Source: Streptomyces phaeofaciens
GTDB lineage: Bacteria; Actinomycetota; Actinomycetes; Streptomycetales; Streptomycetaceae
DNA: 64,000 bases
Assembly (NCBI RefSeq): GCF_014648915.1
Contig: NZ_BMSA01000002.1
Span: forward strand, 496,001-560,000
Direction: 5' to 3'
Part shown: one piece after another, positions 59,658 to 64,000 of the stretch
Layout: every line of letters begins with the position of its first letter
How positions within the stretch are numbered: position 1 is the first letter of the stretch
Program-made: the position numbers and the translations under genes
The notes under the pieces: generated by a model
What the model saw: the letters and a program-made list of their open reading frames with translations, nothing else
Database searches by the model: none
What the model was told of the DNA's origin: nothing

Positions 59658-60380
59658 TCACAGCCCGAGCAGCCAGCGCCCCCCGCCCATCAGCGAGCAC
59701 AGGCTCACCGCGTGGAACAGGAACAGCCACAGCGCCGCCGGGACATGCGTCAGACGCGACAGCTGGTCGGCGTCCGAGTCGCCCGCCCCGCCGCGGGTCC
59801 GCTTCACCTGGAGTTCGAACGCCGGCCGCACCCCGCCCAGCAGCAGGAACCAGACGACCACGTACGCGAACGCCGCCTGGACCTGGGGACCGGCCAGCCA
59901 CGACACCAGCAGGAACGTGCCCCCGGTGAGGACGACGGTCAGCGCCCCGTACGCGTTGCGGATCATCACCAGCATCGCCACCAGCAGCGCCGTGGCCAGC
60001 CACAGCAGCAGGGTGATGCGGCCGGCGCCGAGCAGGGCCGCGCCGCCCAGGCCGAGCAGCGGGGGAGCGGTGTAGCCGGCCGCCGCCGTGAGGATCATGC
60101 CGAGGCCGTGCGGCTTGCCGCGGCTGACGGTCAGACCGCTGGTGTCGGAGTGCAGCCGGATGCCGGTGAGCCGGCGTCCGGTCAGCAGCGCGACCAGGCC
60201 GTGGCCGCCCTCGTGCGCGATGGTGATGGCGTTGCGGGACAGCCGCCACAGGTGGTGCGGGACCACGACGGCGAGTGCGACGACCGCGGTGGCGATCACC
60301 ACCCACAGGTCGGGGTCGGGCTGGGTGCCGACGAGACGGTCCCACAGGTCGGGCAGCGCTATGGCGGCGGTGCTCTCCAT
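59658..60380 (-). CDS. M50-like membrane metalloprotease
   Basis: A 240-aa polytopic membrane protein with HEGGH in NAITIAHEGGHGLVALLTGRRL, the M50 zinc motif HExxH. About six TM helices follow. It lacks a PDZ domain and resembles the M50B-like group. It may cleave TM segments of regulators, or may be inactive: a second metal-binding Asp motif (NxxPxxxLDGG type) is not seen. The start is ATG 60380 with GAGGGAG 12 nt upstream. Divergent from the SRAP gene. Confidence 0.83.
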   Translation of the reverse strand: MESTAAIALPDLWDRLVGTQPDPDLWVVIATAVVALAVVVPHHLWRLSRNAITIAHEGGHGLVALLTGRRLTGIRLHSDTSGLTVSRGKPHGLGMILTAAAGYTAPPLLGLGGAALLGAGRITLLLWLATALLVAMLVMIRNAYGALTVVLTGGTFLLVSWLAGPQVQAAFAYVVVWFLLLGGVRPAFELQVKRTRGGAGDSDADQLSRLTHVPAALWLFLFHAVSLCSLMGGGRWLLGL

Positions 60381-60494
60381 GTTCGGCGGTGGCTCCCTCT
60401 CGTGGATCAACGTGGAATCAACGGGGCCGGCGCGGAGCGCCGTGTTTCGGGGGACGGTGGTCGGGTGACGGGTGGGCCTGGCAGTGTGGCACGC

Positions 60495-61310
60495 ATGTGC
60501 GGACGGTATGCAGCGAGTCGCAGGCCCGAGGATCTCGCAGGAATCTTTGAAATCGAGAAGTGGGAGCCGGAGGAGACCCTGGCACCCGACTTCAACGTGG
60601 CGCCGACCAAGGAGGTCTACGCCGTTCTCGACCGTCCGGTGAAAGACGCCGACGACCGGCGTCCGGTTCGCCAGCTGCGCGCGCTGAAGTGGGGGCTCGT
60701 GCCGTCCTGGGCCAAGTCGCCCGAGGGCGGCGCCCGGATGATCAACGCGCGCGCGGAGACCGTCCACGAGAAGCCGTCGTACCGCCGCGCCTTCGCCGCC
60801 CGGCGCTGCATCCTGCCCGCCGACGGCTACTACGAGTGGGTCACGGCCAGGGACGAGCGCGAACTGGAGGTCGAGGGGAAGAAGAAGCGGGCCCGCAAGC
60901 AGCCGTACTTCGTGCTCCCGGCCGACGGTTCGGTCTTCGCGATGGCCGGGCTGTACGAGTTCTGGCGGGACGGGACCCTGCCCGACGACCACCCGCGGGC
61001 CTGGTGGGTCACCTGCTCGGTGATCACCACCGAGGCGGAGACGACCCCGCTCGCCGTGGCCCCCGCCGACGGCCCGCACGCGCTCGCCGACATCCATCCC
61101 CGGATGCCGCTGATGCTGACCCCGGACCGCTGGGACGCCTGGCTGGACCCGGCCCGCACCGACCTCGACGAGCTGCGCTCCCTCCTCGATGCGCCGCCGG
61201 CCGGCCTGATGCGCGCCTACCCCGTGTCCACGGCCGTCAGCAACGTCCGCAACAACGGCCCGGAGCTGCTGAAGGAGCTGGAGGGGCCGGAGGAGGGCAC
61301 ACTCTTCTGA
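60495..61310 (+). CDS. SRAP/HMCES-family abasic-site DNA crosslinker
   Basis: A 271-aa SRAP domain protein (YedK/HMCES type) that forms a covalent thiazolidine with abasic DNA. It starts MCGRYA with the catalytic Cys2 exposed after removal of Met. Other family residues are PDFNVAPTKEV (Asn), NARAETV (Glu) and IHPRMPLML (His). The long middle contains Lys/Arg-rich VEGKKKRARKQP. Start ATG 60495, required by Cys2. A CAGTGT hexamer 7 nt upstream suggests a leaderless transcript. Orthologous position to Rv3226c. Confidence 0.94.
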   Translation: MCGRYAASRRPEDLAGIFEIEKWEPEETLAPDFNVAPTKEVYAVLDRPVKDADDRRPVRQLRALKWGLVPSWAKSPEGGARMINARAETVHEKPSYRRAFAARRCILPADGYYEWVTARDERELEVEGKKKRARKQPYFVLPADGSVFAMAGLYEFWRDGTLPDDHPRAWWVTCSVITTEAETTPLAVAPADGPHALADIHPRMPLMLTPDRWDAWLDPARTDLDELRSLLDAPPAGLMRAYPVSTAVSNVRNNGPELLKELEGPEEGTLF

Positions 61311-61311
61311 C

Positions 61312-61950
61312 GTGACCACCGTGACCTCACAGATCGTGTCCACCGACGCGGGCGACGCCCGTGTCACCTGGCATCCCGCCGCCGAGCCGCGGCTCGTCCT
61401 CGCCGCCGGCCACGGCGCCGGCGGCGGCATCGAGGCCCGCGACCTCCAGACGCTGGCCCGGGTCCTCCCGGCCCACGGCATCACCGTCGCCCTCGTCGAA
61501 CAGCCCTGGCGGGTGGCGGGCAAGAAGGTGGCGCCCGCGCCCAGGACGCTGGACGTCGGCTGGCGCGGGATCTGGCCGGCCGTCGCCGGGCCCGGGCTGC
61601 CGGTGATCTCGGGCGGACGGTCGGCCGGGGCCAGGGTGGCCTGTCGTACCGCCGGCGAACTCGGCGCGCACGCCGTCCTCGCGCTCGGCTTCCCGCTGCA
61701 CCCGCCGGGGCGCCCCGAGAAGTCCCGGGCCGCCGAACTGCTCGGCGCCGGGGTGCCCACGCTCGTCGTCCAGGGCGGGAACGACGCCTTCGGCCGGCCC
61801 GGCGAGTTCCCCGAGGGCGCCTACGAGTTGACCGAGGTGCCGTACGGCGACCACGGCCTCGCGGTGCCCAAGCGGGCCGCGATCAGCCAGGAGCAGGCGC
61901 TGGAGATCGTCTCGTCCGCCGTCGTGAAGTGGGCCGAGTCACTCGGGTAA
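61312..61950 (+). CDS. Alpha/beta hydrolase (KANL3/Tex30-like)
   Basis: A 212-aa small hydrolase: LVLAAGHGAGGGIEARDL (oxyanion region), the nucleophile elbow GGRSAGARVACR (Ser), VVQGGNDAFGRP (Asp) and PYGDHGLAVPKR (His). Start GTG 61312, one nt after the SRAP stop, with AGGAGGG upstream inside SRAP; coupling with SRAP is likely. The S-A-G-A elbow fits the KANL3/Tex30 group. Function unknown. Confidence 0.85.
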   Translation: MTTVTSQIVSTDAGDARVTWHPAAEPRLVLAAGHGAGGGIEARDLQTLARVLPAHGITVALVEQPWRVAGKKVAPAPRTLDVGWRGIWPAVAGPGLPVISGGRSAGARVACRTAGELGAHAVLALGFPLHPPGRPEKSRAAELLGAGVPTLVVQGGNDAFGRPGEFPEGAYELTEVPYGDHGLAVPKRAAISQEQALEIVSSAVVKWAESLG

Positions 61951-61956
61951 AGGGCA

Positions 61957-61986
61957 GGGAATGTTGTGGGGCCCCTCCCTGTTGAG
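61957..61986 (+). promoter_or_regulatory. SigR-dependent autoregulatory promoter of sigR (sigRp2)
   Basis: GGGAAT (61957-61962), exactly 18 nt, GTTGAG (61981-61986). This is the SigR consensus upstream of sigR itself. Its transcript would include the extended SigR' start at 62041. Confidence 0.9.
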
Positions 61987-62040
61987 TGGACACAGTGCTG
62001 AACACGCAGCACCGACGTCGTGGGAGAGGAAGTCCGCCGC

Positions 62041-62205
62041 ATGGGTTCGACCATCTGCCCGGGCCGCAGCAGCCGCACCGACCTGGACTGGACGGTGCTG
62101 CACGCGGCCACGACCGCGCCTATTCGAGGGGCGGCGGGCACGGGCAGTCGTCTATCCTCCGATTCGAGTGGGATCGGTTTCGGTCTCGCCCGCAATCTTG
62201 AGGAG
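62041..62205 (+). other. N-terminal extension encoding the SigR' isoform
   Basis: ATG 62041 is in frame with sigR, behind GAGAGGAAG, and adds exactly 55 codons before GTG 62206. S. coelicolor is known to make an unstable longer isoform, SigR', with a 55-residue extension from the SigR-dependent transcript; the same length is preserved here. The extension reads [20 protein letters not shown] and so on, largely disordered. Confidence 0.8.
62153..62158 (+). promoter_or_regulatory. Candidate constitutive sigR promoter (-10 only)
   Basis: TATCCT, about 50 bp before the short SigR start and inside the SigR' extension, where a promoter for the short form must lie. No clear -35. Confidence 0.35.
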
Positions 62206-62901
62206 GTGGGTCCGGTCACCGGTACCGACGCAGGGACCGACAACGGCCAGGCGGAGCTGCCCGAGGGCCAGGGCACGGACGCGGCGACGGGCACGGAGTC
62301 GACCGCGGAGCGCAGTGCGCGCTTCGAGCGGGACGCGCTGGAGTTCCTCGACCAGATGTATTCGGCCGCGCTGCGCATGACGCGCAACCCGGCGGACGCG
62401 GAGGACCTGGTGCAGGAGACGTACGCCAAGGCGTACGCGTCCTTCCACCAGTTCCGCGAGGGCACCAACCTCAAGGCCTGGCTGTACCGGATCCTCACCA
62501 ACACCTTCATCAACTCGTACCGCAAGAAGCAGCGCGAGCCCCAGCGCAGTGCGGCCGAGGAGATCGAGGACTGGCAGCTGGCCCGTGCCGAGTCGCACAT
62601 GTCGACCGGTCTGCGCTCCGCCGAGTCGCAGGCGCTGGACCACCTGCCCGATTCGGACGTGAAGGAAGCACTTCAGGCGATCCCCGAAGAGTTCCGCATC
62701 GCCGTGTATCTCGCGGATGTCGAGGGCTTTGCGTACAAGGAGATCGCCGACATCATGGGGACACCCATCGGTACGGTGATGTCCCGGCTGCACCGGGGCC
62801 GCCGTCAACTGCGCGGCATGCTCGAGGACTACGCCCGTGAGCGCGGGCTGGTCCCGGCCGGCGCCGGAGAGTCGAACGAAGCGAAAGGTTCGGGCTCATG
62901 A
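62206..62901 (+). CDS. sigR: SigR: ECF sigma factor of thiol-oxidative stress
   Basis: A 231-aa ECF sigma factor directing transcription of thiol-homeostasis genes. Region 2 has [31 protein letters not shown] and [23 protein letters not shown]; region 4 has [42 protein letters not shown]. The conserved short form begins [13 protein letters not shown] (62201-62206) overlaps the GTG at 62206; with normal spacing it would serve a GTC codon at 62215, so the exact start is unsettled. The stop overlaps rsrA (ATGA). It holds a SigR promoter upstream, giving positive feedback. Confidence 0.95.
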
Positions 62902-63209
62902 GCTGCGGAGATCCGCACGAGACGGACTGCAGTGAGGTCCTCGACCACCTGTACGAGTACCTCGACAGTGAGATGCCCCCGCTCGACCGGGACAAGTTCC
63001 AGCACCACTTCGAGGAGTGCTCGCCCTGCCTGGAGAAGTACGGGCTGGAGGAGGCTGTGAAGAAGCTGGTCAAGCGGTGCTGCGGGCATGACGACGTGCC
63101 CACCGACCTGCGCGCCAAGGTTCTCGGCCGGCTCGACCTGATCCGCTCCGGCCAGGCCGTGCCCGAGCACGAGGTGACGGCCGCCCCCGTGACTCCCCAG
63201 GAGTCCTGA
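62898..63209 (+). CDS. rsrA: RsrA: redox-sensing zinc anti-sigma factor of SigR
   Basis: A 103-aa ZAS-family protein. The zinc motif H-x3-C-x2-C is HHFEECSPC (His37, Cys41, Cys44) with Cys11; Cys3 and Cys61-Cys62 complete the set known from RsrA. Oxidation forms a disulfide, expels zinc and releases SigR. All seven key residues are present. ATG 62898 overlaps the sigR stop, which keeps the two at a fixed ratio. Orthologue of RshA. Confidence 0.96.
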
Positions 63210-63411
63210 GGCACCCGCCGCCATCGCCGCTGCCCACCGCCGCACCCGCACAGGTGCCCCAGGCGCGGGCAGCCGTGCGGCCGCGGCGGCCCTGAATCGC
63301 CCGCGGGTCACTCGAATGTGCTAATCGGCGGGTGATACGCCCGCCCGACCACCCCCGGCCGTCCTAGGCTCCTGAGCCCGGACAGGCACAGCTGGGGGAG
63401 GCGGAGCGGAC

Positions 63412-64000
63412 ATGCAGGGAGTTCCGGTACGGGCGCGTGTCCATGTCGCCTGTGCCGCCCTCGGCGCCCTGGTCTGTCTCGCCCCGCTCACCACCGTACG
63501 CACGCCCTGGTGGACCGTCGGGCTGCTCGCCGCCCTGTACGCGGGGGGCGAGCAGATCGCCCGGCGCCGGTTCGCGGGCACCTTCTCGACCGTGCTGCTC
63601 GCCGGCGCCTTTCTGCTGCCGCCACCCGCCGCCGCGCTCGTCCCCCTCCCCGGGGCCCTGTTCTCGCACGTCGAGCAGGGCCCCGTTCTGCTGCGCCGGA
63701 TCTGGCGCGCGGCCCAGTCCTCGCTCGCGGTGTGGGCCGCCGCGCGGGCGCACGGAGCGCTGGGCGGGCCGGACGCCATGCTCGGCGCCGCGCTGCCGTA
63801 CGCGCTGCTGCCGGCCGGCGCGGCCGTCCTCGTCTTCTGCGCGGTGCTCGTCCTGCTGGACGGCGGGATGCTCGCGCTCGCCGAGGGCCTGCCGCTGCGC
63901 CGGGTCTGCCGGGGGCTGTTCGTGCGCTCCCTCGCCCCCCTCGCCGTGCACGGGCTCGCCGGGCTGATGACGGCCGTGCTGTGGCGCAGCCCCTACGGAC
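63412..64000 (+). CDS. Membrane protein, N-terminal part (possible HD-GYP protein)
   Basis: The frame is open from ATG 63412 to the window end, 196 codons without stop. It shows alternating hydrophobic helices (VHVACAALGALVCLAPL, WTVGLLAALYAGGEQIARRRF, FSTVLLAGAFLLPPPAAALVPL and YALLPAGAAVLVFCAVLVLL). I recall a membrane HD/HD-GYP phosphohydrolase downstream of rsrA in S. coelicolor (SCO5218); that domain would lie beyond the window, so the assignment is unproven. GGGGGAGG lies 12 nt upstream and GGAG 5-8 nt upstream. Confidence 0.72.
   Translation, partial: MQGVPVRARVHVACAALGALVCLAPLTTVRTPWWTVGLLAALYAGGEQIARRRFAGTFSTVLLAGAFLLPPPAAALVPLPGALFSHVEQGPVLLRRIWRAAQSSLAVWAAARAHGALGGPDAMLGAALPYALLPAGAAVLVFCAVLVLLDGGMLALAEGLPLRRVCRGLFVRSLAPLAVHGLAGLMTAVLWRSPYG

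Noticed and set aside
1..64000. CRISPR arrays, prophage or complete insertion sequences
   Set aside because: No spaced repeat array, transposase, integrase or phage structural gene was seen on either strand.

Overview
The window is high-GC chromosomal DNA of a Streptomyces-type actinomycete. The evidence is strong third-position G/C, GTG/TTG/CTG starts, WhiB, SigR-RsrA and UPF0182 proteins, an initiator tRNA with a C1-U72 mismatch, and a gene order that I recall as that of the sigR/wblC region of Streptomyces coelicolor (about SCO5166-SCO5218). Much of the order is also shared with the Mycobacterium tuberculosis segment Rv3193c-Rv3228 (UPF0182, PDZ-Lon, DUF2342, ThiF-like, whiB7, ABC1, uvrD2, mycoredoxin, nudC, adnAB, ATL, moeZ, DUF3152, TetR, DUF3107, DEAD helicase, sigH/rshA, SRAP, aroA, RsgA). 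This is core chromosome, with only one small mobile-element relic recognised.

Layout. 1-7.4 kb: partial DEAD-box RNA helicase, ferritin-like protein, small membrane protein, DUF3107, TetR regulator, acidic small protein, alpha/beta hydrolase and DUF3152 protein. 7.5-12.8 kb: a tightly coupled block with a PelF-like glycosyltransferase, a membrane protein, a 42-aa ORF, an NAD-dependent sugar epimerase and a spherulin-4 type glycoside hydrolase, which looks like an undescribed exopolysaccharide locus. 12.8-20.1 kb: moeZ, two tandem lipoprotein S33 peptidases and a kinase-like/LPG-synthase-TM membrane protein. 20.3-33.5 kb: a genome-maintenance island (alkyltransferase-like protein, AdnA, AdnB, NudC, UvrD2) with an M20 peptidase and a mycoredoxin. 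33.5-38.7 kb: wblC (whiB7) with a long regulatory leader, ABC1 kinase, ThiF-like protein and YgjP-type zinc protease. 38.8-42 kb: TerD-AIM24 fusion and two AIM24 proteins. 42-51.4 kb: NUDIX, DUF2342, SDR, MoaE, PDZ-Lon, PPA1309 and UPF0182. 51.4-54 kb: two identical initiator tRNA genes flanking a Sel1-repeat protein. 54-64 kb: Fur regulator, CBS protein, HisN, TetR, SMR exporter, RsgA, AroA, M50 protein, SRAP, hydrolase, sigR-rsrA and a partial membrane protein.

How the genes work together. Three perfect SigR-type promoters (GGAAT-N18-GTT) precede moeZ, the mycoredoxin gene and sigR itself, so thiol-oxidative stress control links scattered genes here. wblC has the marks of antibiotic-responsive attenuation: an A/T-rich WhiB7-type promoter, a long upstream ORF in atypical codons and an intrinsic terminator before the gene. 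At least ten genes carry a TANNNT -10 element 6-7 nt before the start codon with no Shine-Dalgarno sequence, suggesting leaderless transcripts. Annotation is by reading alone; no database search was run.
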